DNA of 20,366 nt, from positions 451-20,816 of the forward strand of contig DHGT01000146.1 in NCBI GenBank assembly GCA_002402905.1, given 5' to 3'. Shown here piece by piece: positions 1 through 7,626 of this stretch. The notes under the pieces were generated by a model. The model worked only from the letters and a program-made list of their open reading frames with translations, searched no databases and was not told the origin of the DNA. Source of the DNA: Desulfatitalea sp. UBA4791 (lineage in GTDB: Bacteria > Desulfobacterota > Desulfobacteria > Desulfobacterales > Desulfosarcinaceae). The first letter of the stretch is position 1. The number at the start of each line of letters is the position of its first letter. Made by a program: the position numbers and the translations under genes.

Positions 1-1868
1 TCCGGATCCTGCCTGAAAGCATCGTCTCCTACCTGGGCGACGCCGCCCTGATCGACCTGATCCTTTCCGAAACGCCGGACATCGTCGGCTTCACGATCTA
101 TTGCTGGAACCTGGACCGTTCCCTGCACATGGCCCAACAGCTCAAACGGCTCAGTGCGGCGCGCATCGTGTTCGGCGGCCCGGAAATCACCCCGGACAAC
201 CCCCGGTTGCTCGGCGCACCCATCGACTTCCGGGTGTATGGCGAGGGCGAAATCGTCTTCGAGCGGCTGATCGGCGATCCGGCGTTCTGGTCTCTCGGCT
301 CGGCCTCGGCCCCGGCCGACACATATTTCGAATCCCTGCCCAGTCCCTATCTATCCGGCCTGCTCGAACCCGGGCTGAGCAACGTCATGCTCCTGGAAAC
401 CCAGCGCGGATGCCCCTATCGCTGCCGCTACTGCTACTACAACAAGGCCCGCAGCGCATTGACGTTCGCCCCGGAAGCACATGTCTTCGATGCCGTCGAC
501 TGGGCCGGGTCGCAAGGCATCGGCGAAATTTATCTCCTCGACCCGTGTCTGAGCGCCCGTCCCCGGTTCAACACCTTTTTGAAACGGCTCGCGATGCACA
601 ACCCGGACCGGCGCATCGGTTTCGTGAGCGAGATCCGGGCCGAATCCATCGACCGGGCCCTGGCCGACCTGTTCCAGACCGCCGGTTTTCTCCGGTTTGA
701 AATCGGCCTGCAGTCGACCAACCCCAAGGCCCTGGCCGCGATGAACCGCCGGACCGACCTGGCGCGCCTGGCCGCCGGCGCCCACCTGCTCAAGGCGCGC
801 GGCATCGTTCCCCAGATCGACCTGATCCTGGGCCTGCCCGGCGACGATCCGGCCGGATTCAAGCGGTCGGTGGATTTCCTGGTAGACAACGATTTAGCCG
901 ACGATGTCCAGCTCTTTCCCCTCTCCCTTCTGCCGGGCACCGCATTCCGCGCCCAAAGCCGGAGCCTGGGGCTCCGTTTTACGCCCGCACCGCCCTACAC
1001 GGTATGGGACACGCCCACTTTCTCTCACGAAGAGATGCTCGCGGCCATAGACTATGCCGAAGTGAAACTGGACGCCGCCTTCTATCCCTTTGCGGATCTG
1101 AACATCGCCTGGCGCCTGCACCCAGAGGCCGCGCCGCGGGATGTGACGACCCGCATCGGAGGACAGGAGATCTACATCAAACTCTACCTCACCGGCCCCC
1201 GCACCTCCCAGGAGCTCCAGGCCGTCGCATCGAGGCTGAGTCATCCCTACCAACTCTTCGTGGATCCGCAATTCACGGACGAGGCGGCCCTGTGCCGGGT
1301 GATCACGGCCCTGAGCGCCGCCAATCCCTTCACCCCCTTCGAGGTCGTATTTCTATCGCCTCCATACAGGCCCAACTGTAGCGACTTGCTCTCCGCCGTG
1401 CGGCTCAAGCGCCCCCATTTCCTGGATCTCGAAGAACGCTTTCTATATGACCGGCCCGGCAACCGGGCGGTAACCTTCACCATCGTCAACCAGGATCGCC
1501 AGGCGCGTCACTCCGGAGAGATGGAGCGCCAGGTGTTCTGGTGGCGCCATGGGGCGTTGCCCACGCGAGCGGAGTTGGACGACCTGCTGGCCGTTGACGG
1601 GGTGCTCATCGATTCGGCCCTTGCCCAGGAGGCGCTGGTGCAGTGGCAGGACCGGTTTGCCCCCCTGGCGAACGACCTGCCCCGGATCGCCTTCGCCCAT
1701 CTGGCCCTTCAGCATCGCTGGCTGCTGCAAACCGCCCGCGACGAGTGGGCGGCGACCATCCTCGACCCGGTGGGGCGCATGGATTCGACATCGGCCCGAT
1801 CGGCAAACCATCCAAGGAGCGTATCCCTGCCCCTCTCTGCGCCACACACAAAACACATCCAATCCTAA
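1..1868 (+). CDS. B12-binding radical SAM protein, 5' end outside the window
   Basis: Reading from base 3 the frame is open to the TAA at 1866-1868 (621 visible residues), so the true start lies upstream. The visible N-terminal part (about residues 1-100) looks like a cobalamin-binding Rossmann domain: a 'DIVGFTIYCW' strand, then 'IVFGGPEITP' and 'VYGEGE', typical of the domain that precedes radical SAM cores. The [4Fe-4S] motif CxxxCxxC is seen as 'GCPYRCRYCYY' (cysteines at about visible residues 137, 141 and 144), followed by 'FEIGLQS' and 'LILGLPGD', usual in the TIM-barrel core. About 250 residues follow the core, with no motif I recognise. The family does methylations, ring contractions and other radical chemistry; the substrate cannot be told here. 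It ends 112 bp before phnC on the same strand, and I see no terminator between them, so read-through is possible. Family is confident, function unknown. Confidence 0.88.
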   Translation, partial: RILPESIVSYLGDAALIDLILSETPDIVGFTIYCWNLDRSLHMAQQLKRLSAARIVFGGPEITPDNPRLLGAPIDFRVYGEGEIVFERLIGDPAFWSLGSASAPADTYFESLPSPYLSGLLEPGLSNVMLLETQRGCPYRCRYCYYNKARSALTFAPEAHVFDAVDWAGSQGIGEIYLLDPCLSARPRFNTFLKRLAMHNPDRRIGFVSEIRAESIDRALADLFQTAGFLRFEIGLQSTNPKALAAMNRRTDLARLAAGAHLLKARGIVPQIDLILGLPGDDPAGFKRSVDFLVDNDLADDVQLFPLSLLPGTAFRAQSRSLGLRFTPAPPYTVWDTPTFSHEEMLAAIDYAEVKLDAAFYPFADLNIAWRLHPEAAPRDVTTRIGGQEIYIKLYLTGPRTSQELQAVASRLSHPYQLFVDPQFTDEAALCRVITALSAANPFTPFEVVFLSPPYRPNCSDLLSAVRLKRPHFLDLEERFLYDRPGNRAVTFTIVNQDRQARHSGEMERQVFWWRHGALPTRAELDDLLAVDGVLIDSALAQEALVQWQDRFAPLANDLPRIAFAHLALQHRWLLQTARDEWAATILDPVGRMDSTSARSANHPRSVSLPLSAPHTKHIQS

Positions 1869-1892
1869 TCCAATGCTGACATGCGGCCTTTA
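1865..1892 (+). promoter_or_regulatory. Candidate 11-bp-register operator upstream of phnC
   Basis: Three hexamers begin exactly 11 bp apart: CTAATC (1865), CTGACA (1876) and CCTTTA (1887). The first is identical to one of the hexamers upstream of the lyase operon (12303-12345). An 11-bp register of short direct repeats is the known geometry of PhoB and PhoP boxes. The third unit is a poor match, the first overlaps the stop codon of the upstream gene, and I see no good -10 at the expected distance. This is a hypothesis built on spacing and one shared hexamer. Confidence 0.3.
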
Positions 1893-1916
1893 GCATCGGG
1901 CCTGTTCATTCCATCT

Positions 1917-1960
1917 ATCGATATGGATCGAAATGGATCGATCATCGAAATCGATCATCG
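1917..1960 (+). repeat. ATCG-rich repeated tract in the phnC leader
   Basis: ATCG occurs at 1917, 1927, 1937, 1944, 1950 and 1957. ATGGATCGA is directly repeated (1923-1931 and 1933-1941, 10-bp step), and CGATCATCG is repeated at 1939-1947 and 1952-1960. The tract lies just ahead of the phnC ribosome-binding site. It could be an operator, a site for a leader hairpin (ATCGAT is self-complementary) or simple replication slippage. The repetition is seen directly; any role is a guess. Confidence 0.5.
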
Positions 1961-1980
1961 TCTTTCGAAAGGAGCGTGTC

Positions 1981-2826
1981 ATGACCGCAGAGAAGAGCGC
2001 CATCGAAATTGCGACCCTGAACAAGACATTCGGCAAACGCAGGGCGCTGGACAAGGTTAGCCTGCGTATTTCGGCCGGCGAAATGGTGGCCCTGATCGGG
2101 CCTTCCGGATCGGGCAAATCGACCCTGTTGCGCCATATTTCAGGCCTGCTGGCCGCGGACCGCAATTCGGGCGAGATTCGCATTTTCGGCCGTCAGGTCC
2201 AATCCAAGGGCGCCGTGTCGGCCGACATCCGGCGCATCCGCTCGGAAGTGGGCTTCATCTTCCAGCAGTTCAATCTCGTGGGCCGGCTGCCCCTGCTGAC
2301 CAACGTCATGGTCGGCATGCTGCCCAGGGTCAACACCTGGCGCAGCCTGGCGGGCTGGTTCACCCGGGACGAAAAGCTGCGCGCCATGCATGCCCTGGAC
2401 TGCGTGGGGTTGGCCGAGTATGCCGCCCAGCGGGCCAGCACCCTTTCGGGCGGTCAGCAGCAAAGAGCCGCGATCGCCCGGGCCGTCGAGCAACGGGCCC
2501 GCATCATCCTGGCCGACGAGCCCATTGCATCGCTCGATCCCGAATCGGCGCGCATGGTGATGGAGTGTCTCACGGCCTTGAACCACAAGGATGGCGTGAC
2601 CGTGCTGGTGAGCCTGCACCAGGTCCAATTCGCGCTGCAATACTGCCCGCGATCCATTGCCATGAAAGACGGCAGGGTGGTGTTCGACGGTCCCAGCGAA
2701 GCGCTCACCGCCACGGCCCTGCGCAATATCTATGGGTTGAAGTCCGCCGATTCCGATCTCGACGGCACCACGCCCTTGAGCAGGGGATTGCGCGGTCGAC
2801 GGGTCGCCTTTGCGGCCGGGATCTAA
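1981..2826 (+). CDS. phnC: Phosphonate ABC transporter ATP-binding protein PhnC
   Basis: ATPase subunit of a phosphonate importer, acting at the cytoplasmic face of the inner membrane with the PhnE permease and the PhnD binding protein. The 281-aa protein has Walker A 'GPSGSGKST' (residues 40-48), a Q-loop near 'FIFQQFNLVGRLP' (about 93-105), the ABC signature 'LSGGQQQR' (155-162), Walker B 'IILADEPIASLD' and an H-loop 'SLHQ' (211-214). The 'FQQFNLVGRL' stretch is characteristic of PhnC. I chose the ATG at 1981 because GGAG lies 6-9 bases before it. The in-frame ATG at 1933 has no such site and would fall in the repeated leader. It is first in a phnC-phnD-phnE transcription unit that converges on the C-P lyase operon. 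Confidence 0.95.
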   Translation: MTAEKSAIEIATLNKTFGKRRALDKVSLRISAGEMVALIGPSGSGKSTLLRHISGLLAADRNSGEIRIFGRQVQSKGAVSADIRRIRSEVGFIFQQFNLVGRLPLLTNVMVGMLPRVNTWRSLAGWFTRDEKLRAMHALDCVGLAEYAAQRASTLSGGQQQRAAIARAVEQRARIILADEPIASLDPESARMVMECLTALNHKDGVTVLVSLHQVQFALQYCPRSIAMKDGRVVFDGPSEALTATALRNIYGLKSADSDLDGTTPLSRGLRGRRVAFAAGI

Positions 2827-2856
2827 CCATCCCGCAGGATCGGGACGATCCGGCTC

Positions 2857-2870
2857 AAGGCGTTCGCCTT
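2857..2870 (+). other. Small hairpin between phnC and phnD
   Basis: AAGGC (2857-2861) and GCCTT (2866-2870) pair around a GTTC tetraloop, 47 bases before the phnD start. There is no U-tract, so it is not a classical terminator. It might protect or cap the downstream phnD message. A stem this short can occur by chance. Confidence 0.3.
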
Positions 2871-2917
2871 CTTATAAAACGGAACCCATCAAAAAAGCTG
2901 GAAAAAGGAGAAATCAC

Positions 2918-3931
2918 ATGAAAAAAGTGGTCCACGCGTTGATCCTGGGGCTGATCGCCGCAGTCGTTCTTTGGGCCGGCGCGGCTTCGGCGGAAGAGGA
3001 ACTCAAAGAGCTCACCATCGGCATCATTCCCACCGAATCGTCATCCTCGGCCATGAAAGGCTTCGAGCCGTTCCGGGCGGATATGGAAAAGGCTCTGGGC
3101 ATACCGGTCAAACTGTTCATGGCGCCCGACTATGCCGGGGTGATCGAGGGCATGCGTTTCAACAAGGTGCAGATCGCCTGGTTCGGCAACAAGTCGGCCA
3201 TCGAGGCGGTCAACCGCGCCGACGGCGAAGTCTTCGTCCAAACCGTCGATGTATCCGGAAACCCGGGCTACTGGTCGCTCATCGTGGTTCACAAAGACAG
3301 CCCATTCAACAGCATCGACGACATTATCCAGAACGGCAAAACGCTCACCTTCGGCAACGGCGATCCCAACAGCACGTCGGGCTATCTCATCCCCACCTAT
3401 TACGTCTGGGGGCAGAACGGGATCGATCCGGCCAAGCACTTCAAGCTGGTGCGCAACGCCAACCATGAAACCAACCTGATGGCCGTGGCCAACAAACAGG
3501 TGGATTTCGCCACCAACAACACCGAAAACTGGGACAAATTCTCCAAGGCCCACCCGGAGATGATCAAAAACGTGCGCATCGTGTGGAAGAGCCCCCTGAT
3601 TCCAAGCGATCCCATGGTGTGGCGCAAGGATCTGCCCAAAGAGTGGAAAAGCAAAATCAAAGGTTTTTTCCTGGCCTATGGCCGCATCGGTGCGAACAAG
3701 GATAAAGAGCTGGCCGTGCTCAAGGAGATGAGCTCCGGATGGGCCCCGTTCCAGGACTCCTCCAATCATCAACTGCTGCCCATCATGGAGATCAACTACG
3801 CCAAGGACAGAATGAAGATCCAGAACAACGACGCCATCGCCGCAGAGGCCAAGGCGACCAAAGTGGCGGAAATCGACAAGCAATTGGGAGAACTTCAGGC
3901 CTACGGCAAGCTGATCCAAAAGTTCAATTAG
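2918..3931 (+). CDS. phnD: Phosphonate-binding periplasmic protein PhnD
   Basis: Solute-binding subunit that captures phosphonates in the periplasm and delivers them to PhnE/PhnC. The 337-aa protein starts with a Sec signal peptide: 'MKK', a hydrophobic core, then A-S-A (residues 23-25), the likely signal peptidase I site. The mature part has the PhnD-type periplasmic-binding fold: 'LTIGIIPTESSSSAM' near the N-terminus, 'FGNGDPNSTSGYLIP' (the STSG loop that contacts the phosphonate group in this family) and 'ATNNTENWDKF'. The start is fixed by AAGGAG 7-12 bases ahead of the ATG. It lies 91 bp after phnC. Ligand preference (2-aminoethylphosphonate, methylphosphonate and so on) cannot be read from sequence alone. 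Confidence 0.94.
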   Translation: MKKVVHALILGLIAAVVLWAGAASAEEELKELTIGIIPTESSSSAMKGFEPFRADMEKALGIPVKLFMAPDYAGVIEGMRFNKVQIAWFGNKSAIEAVNRADGEVFVQTVDVSGNPGYWSLIVVHKDSPFNSIDDIIQNGKTLTFGNGDPNSTSGYLIPTYYVWGQNGIDPAKHFKLVRNANHETNLMAVANKQVDFATNNTENWDKFSKAHPEMIKNVRIVWKSPLIPSDPMVWRKDLPKEWKSKIKGFFLAYGRIGANKDKELAVLKEMSSGWAPFQDSSNHQLLPIMEINYAKDRMKIQNNDAIAAEAKATKVAEIDKQLGELQAYGKLIQKFN

Positions 3932-3984
3932 CGATCGTCCGCAAATGGCCGGATTCCGGAAGAACACCCATCAGGACAAACCAT

Positions 3985-4016
3985 GGCGGGGGGCGATTTT
4001 CAAAAATCCCCTCGCC
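3985..4016 (+). other. Intercistronic hairpin between phnD and phnE
   Basis: The left arm (GGCG at 3985 through ATTTT ending at 4000) pairs with the right arm (AAAATCCCC, then TCGCC ending at 4016). The stem has about 12-13 pairs including one G-U, with a 2-base CG bulge on the left and a tiny loop. No U-tract follows. Structures like this between a binding-protein gene and its permease often stabilise the upstream message and damp the downstream one. The pairing is seen; the effect is inferred from other transport operons. Confidence 0.55.
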
Positions 4017-4038
4017 TTCGATTCCCGGTGAGACCATC

Positions 4039-4836
4039 ATGACCCACCTCGGCGACGCTTTAGACATACCGGACATACCCTTGGGCCGAAAGCTCCTGAA
4101 GTTGCTGGCCTGGCTGGTCTTTGCAATGATCCTGGCCTGGGCATGGCAGGGGGCTGAAATGCGGCCCCTGGATCTGCTGACCTACCGGGACAACATGGCG
4201 GCCTACCTCTCCGGGTTCCTCAAGCCCGATTTTACCGAATGGCGCCAGTACCTGCATCATACGGCCGTGACCATCCAGATCGCAATCTGGGGCAGTCTGC
4301 TGGCCGTGGCCGGCGCCGTGCCCTTCGGACTGCTTTCGGCCACCAATGTGGCACCGGTGTGGATCTATCAACCGGTTCGGCGCCTGATGGACGCCTTCCG
4401 ATCGATCAACGAGATGATCTTTGCCATGCTCTTCATCAGCGCGGTGGGCCTGGGGCCGTTTGCCGGGGTGCTGGCCCTGTTCATGCACACCCTGGGGACC
4501 CTGGCCAAACTCTTCTCCGAAGCCGTCGAAGCGATCGATCCCCAGCCGGTGGAGGGCATCCGCGCCACGGGTGCCAACAAGCTACAGGAGATCGCCTACG
4601 GCATCATCCCCCAGGTGGTGCCGCTGTGGATCTCCTACGCCCTCTATCGCTTCGAATCCAATGTCCGCTCAGCCAGCGTGGTGGGCATGGTCGGGGCCGG
4701 CGGCATCGGCATGCTGCTGTGGGATGCCATCCGCAGCTTCAATTACGGGGCCACGGCCGCCATGCTGCTCATCCTGGTGGTCGTGGTGAGCCTGCTCGAT
4801 CTGGGCTCGACCTACGTGCGCAAACGATTCATCTGA
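4039..4836 (+). CDS. phnE: Phosphonate ABC transporter permease PhnE
   Basis: Membrane subunit of the phosphonate importer, 265 aa, close to the usual PhnE size. An N-terminal helix ('LLKLLAWLVFAMILAWAW') is followed by a MetI-type permease domain with several hydrophobic segments: 'TVTIQIAIWGSLLAVAGAVP'-like near residue 75, 'MIFAMLFISAVGLGPFAGVL', and a C-terminal 'AAMLLILVVVVSLLDL'. The EAA loop that contacts PhnC is seen as 'EAVEAIDPQPVEGIRATGAN', and 'FESNVRSASVVGMVGAGGIG' is typical of PhnE. The start is the ATG at 4039, with GGTGAG about 8 bases before it; no other ATG fits. The gene ends 29 bp from the convergent phosphatase gene, with no obvious terminator between them. Confidence 0.94.
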   Translation: MTHLGDALDIPDIPLGRKLLKLLAWLVFAMILAWAWQGAEMRPLDLLTYRDNMAAYLSGFLKPDFTEWRQYLHHTAVTIQIAIWGSLLAVAGAVPFGLLSATNVAPVWIYQPVRRLMDAFRSINEMIFAMLFISAVGLGPFAGVLALFMHTLGTLAKLFSEAVEAIDPQPVEGIRATGANKLQEIAYGIIPQVVPLWISYALYRFESNVRSASVVGMVGAGGIGMLLWDAIRSFNYGATAAMLLILVVVVSLLDLGSTYVRKRFI

Positions 4837-4865
4837 TGCGGCCTGTGGGCGGTAGATGCGGACGG

Positions 4866-5720
4866 TCAGATCGAAAACAACGACTCCAGCGTCCCGCGTA
4901 CCGCCCCGGGACCGGCCCATACCCGGTAATGACCCGGCAGGATTTCAACGGCTTCCATGAATCCGCCGGCCTCCTCCAGAAGTATCCGGCCGGCGGCAAA
5001 GTCCCATGGCTTCAGCCCTTCGTAAATCACGCCGCCCAGAAATCCGGCCGCCGCATAGGCCAACTCAGCCGCTGCCGCGCCCAGGCAGCGCGCCTTGCGC
5101 ACCTGGGGCAGCAGGCCTTCGAGTCTGCGGGTCATGCGCTGCATGGCTTCGGGCGTCTTGCCGAAACTGACCGAAACGACCAAGTCGCTGGTGCGGGCCG
5201 CGCGGCAGACGCCGATCGGACGACCATTCAAGAAGGCTCCCCGCCCCGCCATGCCGACGAACATCTCCGCCGCCATCGGAAGAAACACCACTCCGGCGAC
5301 CGGTCTGCCGAGCGGCAGGCCCTCGGGTGCGCCGTCCGCTGCTCCTTGCACGCCGCTATGATAACAGGCGATGGACACGCAAAAGAAAGGAATCCCGTGC
5401 CAGAAGTTCACCGTACCGTCCAGCGGGTCGACGATCCAGGTGTATTCACCACAGCCCGGCAATAGGCCGCTCTCCTCGGTGAGGATCGCATGGTCGGGGT
5501 ATGCGTTTCGAAGGGTCTCCACGATGACGGTTTCGCAGCGGCGGTCGGTTTCGACCTTGATGTCATGAAGCAAGCGGGTGCAGCCGTCTTTCAAATTGCG
5601 GAACGCCTGGATCTGGATCTTGCCGGCATTTCGGGCTGCGGCGGTTGCCGCAGCCACCATGCGATCCACCAGATCGACCGGCGACCCCGCGTCGTGGATG
5701 AGTTGAGATGTGGGATTCAT
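4866..5720 (-). CDS. Inositol-monophosphatase-family phosphatase at the end of the C-P lyase operon
   Basis: A 284-aa Mg-dependent phosphatase of the IMPase/SuhB/CysQ superfamily, cytoplasmic. Metal-binding motifs are present: 'EES' (residues 82-84), 'DPLDGTVNF' (98-106, motif DPxDGT) and 'WDFAAG' (239-244). Compared with typical IMPases there is an extra Gly/Ala/Pro-rich stretch of about 15 residues (roughly 124-138, around 'GAADGAPEGLPLG') between the 'SIA' strand and 'VAGVV'. The ATG at 5720 follows a strong AAAGGAGG site and lies 14 bp after the phnM stop, so it is the last gene of the operon. Family members hydrolyse inositol phosphates, sugar phosphates or 3'-phosphoadenosine 5'-phosphate. 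Its place, and the absence of phnN and phnP here, suggest action on a ribose phosphate made by C-P lyase, but that is inference. It could equally be a SuhB or CysQ paralogue. Confidence 0.88.
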   Translation of the reverse strand: MNPTSQLIHDAGSPVDLVDRMVAAATAAARNAGKIQIQAFRNLKDGCTRLLHDIKVETDRRCETVIVETLRNAYPDHAILTEESGLLPGCGEYTWIVDPLDGTVNFWHGIPFFCVSIACYHSGVQGAADGAPEGLPLGRPVAGVVFLPMAAEMFVGMAGRGAFLNGRPIGVCRAARTSDLVVSVSFGKTPEAMQRMTRRLEGLLPQVRKARCLGAAAAELAYAAAGFLGGVIYEGLKPWDFAAGRILLEEAGGFMEAVEILPGHYRVWAGPGAVRGTLESLFSI

Positions 5721-5734
5721 CCCGCTGCCTCCTT

Positions 5735-6919
5735 TCAATTCCCCGTGCGGAACACTTCCCGGCCGCCCACGAAGGTTCTCACCACGTCGGCGACTTTTCC
5801 CCGGTCGTCCACCATCACCAAGTCGGCGGCCTTTCCGGTCTCGATGGAGCCGGTAAACTCTCCAAGACCCGCGGCACGGGCGGGATTTAGACTGATCATC
5901 CGCACGGCCGAGGGCAAATCCAGGATGTTTTCCCGGCAAAGCTGCAAGGCCGCATGCAGCAGGGACATGGGGGCGTAGTCCGAGCACAGGATGTCGCCCA
6001 GCCCTGCCCCGATGGCGTCGCGACCCGAAAGATTGCCGGTCAACGACGCACCGCGCAGCACATTGGGCGACCCCAGGGAGATCAGCATACCGTGCCGGCG
6101 GGCGGCCGTGGCCGCTTCCAAATTCACGGGAAACTCCGAGAGCGTCACCCCCAGCCGGCTCACGGCGGCGACCTTTTCACTGGAGTCATCGTCATGGCTG
6201 GCCATGCAGATGGCATTGTCCCGGCAAATGGCGGCCAAGTGCTCCAGCCCGGCCCAATCGACCCGGCTGCTGGCCTCGAGTCGCCGCTCGATCAGTCGGT
6301 CCACGTGATCGGCGGACAGCCCGCGCGCCTTGGCGTAGTAGGCCCGGAAATGCCCCACATCGGTAAACTGCCCCTGACCGGGGGTGTGATCCATGATGGA
6401 GAACAGATGGATCAGCCGATCGCGAATGAGTTTTTCGACCGGCGCAAAGCCTTCGTCGTTGGTGATCTCATAGCGGGCATGCACATAGGTACGCGTGCGG
6501 AATTCATCTTTCCGCCCCTGGAGGTGATGAATCAGAAAATCTGTCATCTCGGCATTGCGAAAGGGCGGACGCTCATCGTTGCTGAGAAAGCAAAGACAAT
6601 GGAAGATGGCGGTGACGCCGCAGGCCACCAATTGTTTGTCCAGCTCGTGGAGCGCCACGTCGATGGGAAACCGCCCGCCCGGCCTCGGCTGGATGGCGGT
6701 TTCGATGACATCGCTGTGGATGTCGATAAACCCCGGCATCAGCAGGCAGCCCTGCCCGTCGATATCGATGCCGCCGGATATCGGGCCGGGCCGGGTGGTG
6801 ATGTCGCAAATGATTCCCTGGGTAACGGTGACGGCTGCATCGGGAAGTATATCGTCCGGCGTAACGACCCGGACATTGCGGATGATCATATCTGGGGGAG
6901 TGACATTGGCGGTGCTCAT
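5735..6919 (-). CDS. phnM: Alpha-D-ribose 1-methylphosphonate 5-triphosphate diphosphatase PhnM
   Basis: Amidohydrolase-superfamily enzyme that removes pyrophosphate from ribose-1-phosphonate-5-triphosphate, giving the 5-monophosphate that PhnJ uses. The 394-aa protein has the expected metal ligands: 'HSD' (residues 68-70, in 'PGFIDIHSDVIE'), 'SHDDD' (241-245) and 'CSDYAP' (312-317). The last and the 'PRPGGRFP' loop are typical of PhnM. E. coli PhnM is about 378 aa. The ATG at 6919 overlaps the phnL stop as ATGA, which predicts translational coupling, and AAGGA lies about 10 bases upstream of it. The N-terminus has about ten extra residues before 'MIIRNVRVVTPD'; an internal start at that Met would match other PhnMs, so the start is moderately sure. 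Confidence 0.95.
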   Translation of the reverse strand: MSTANVTPPDMIIRNVRVVTPDDILPDAAVTVTQGIICDITTRPGPISGGIDIDGQGCLLMPGFIDIHSDVIETAIQPRPGGRFPIDVALHELDKQLVACGVTAIFHCLCFLSNDERPPFRNAEMTDFLIHHLQGRKDEFRTRTYVHARYEITNDEGFAPVEKLIRDRLIHLFSIMDHTPGQGQFTDVGHFRAYYAKARGLSADHVDRLIERRLEASSRVDWAGLEHLAAICRDNAICMASHDDDSSEKVAAVSRLGVTLSEFPVNLEAATAARRHGMLISLGSPNVLRGASLTGNLSGRDAIGAGLGDILCSDYAPMSLLHAALQLCRENILDLPSAVRMISLNPARAAGLGEFTGSIETGKAADLVMVDDRGKVADVVRTFVGGREVFRTGN

Positions 6920-7608
6920 GAGTGGGTTTCCTTCTCCGGCATATTGTAGATGTCGTCCATCAGGCGATCCATGATGGAGCGGTCGTGAAAAATGGCGATC
7001 ATGGTGGTGCCCTTTTGCTTCATCTCCACGAGCAGTTCGAGGACGACCCGCATGGCCGCCGCGTCGAGGGACGCCGTGGGCTCGTCGAGCAGCAGCAGCC
7101 GGGGAGGACGGATCACGGCCCGCGCCAGGTTGACCCGCTGCTTTTCTCCGCCGCTGAAGGTGGCCGGATAGGTATCGTGCAACCGGGCATCGATTCTGAG
7201 CCGCTGCAGCAGGGCACCGGCCGCTCTTCGCGCCTCGGATCGATCGACGCCCGCATGGACCAGCGGTTCGGCCACCACGTCGAGCACCGGCACCCGCGGC
7301 AGAACCGACAGAAACTGGGTGACGTACCCCATCTCCCGGCGACGCAAGGCCAGGATCTGATTTTCCGGCAGCTCGGTGAGATGGATCCGGCCAAAAGCTT
7401 CGGAGTCGTAGGTAATGCGCCCCGAACTGGCCAGGTAGGTGCGGTAGATGCATTTGAGCACCGAGCTCTTGCCATAGCCGCTCGGGCCGGAAAGCCCCAT
7501 GGCCGTGCCATTGGGAACCGTAAACGAAATGGGGCTGAAGCCGACGATCTGCTTGCCGTCGAGCACGTGGGAGACAAAGCGCTTTTCGAGATTCTCTACA
7601 GTCAGCAT
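6916..7608 (-). CDS. phnL: C-P lyase ABC-like protein PhnL
   Basis: ABC-type ATPase-like subunit needed, with PhnG, PhnH and PhnI, to form ribose-1-phosphonate-5-triphosphate from ATP and phosphonate; it is not a transporter. The 230-aa protein (E. coli 226 aa) has Walker A 'GPSGYGKSS' (41-49, Tyr in a place where many ABC proteins have Ser or Cys), signature 'FSGGEKQRVNLARA' (151-164) and Walker B 'LLLLDEPTASLD' (171-182), then 'IFHD' as the H-loop. 'MGYVTQFLSVLPRVPVLDVV' is the characteristic PhnL Q-loop region. The ATG at 7608 lies 18 bp after the phnK stop with only a weak ribosome-binding site (AGAG). The 3' end overlaps phnM by 4 bases. Confidence 0.95.
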   Translation of the reverse strand: MLTVENLEKRFVSHVLDGKQIVGFSPISFTVPNGTAMGLSGPSGYGKSSVLKCIYRTYLASSGRITYDSEAFGRIHLTELPENQILALRRREMGYVTQFLSVLPRVPVLDVVAEPLVHAGVDRSEARRAAGALLQRLRIDARLHDTYPATFSGGEKQRVNLARAVIRPPRLLLLDEPTASLDAAAMRVVLELLVEMKQKGTTMIAIFHDRSIMDRLMDDIYNMPEKETHS

Positions 7609-7626
7609 GGCTCTGAACTTTTCGGG

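Noticed and set aside
4837..4865. A bidirectional terminator between phnE and the phosphatase gene
   Set aside because: No stable stem or T-tract on either strand in the 29-bp gap.
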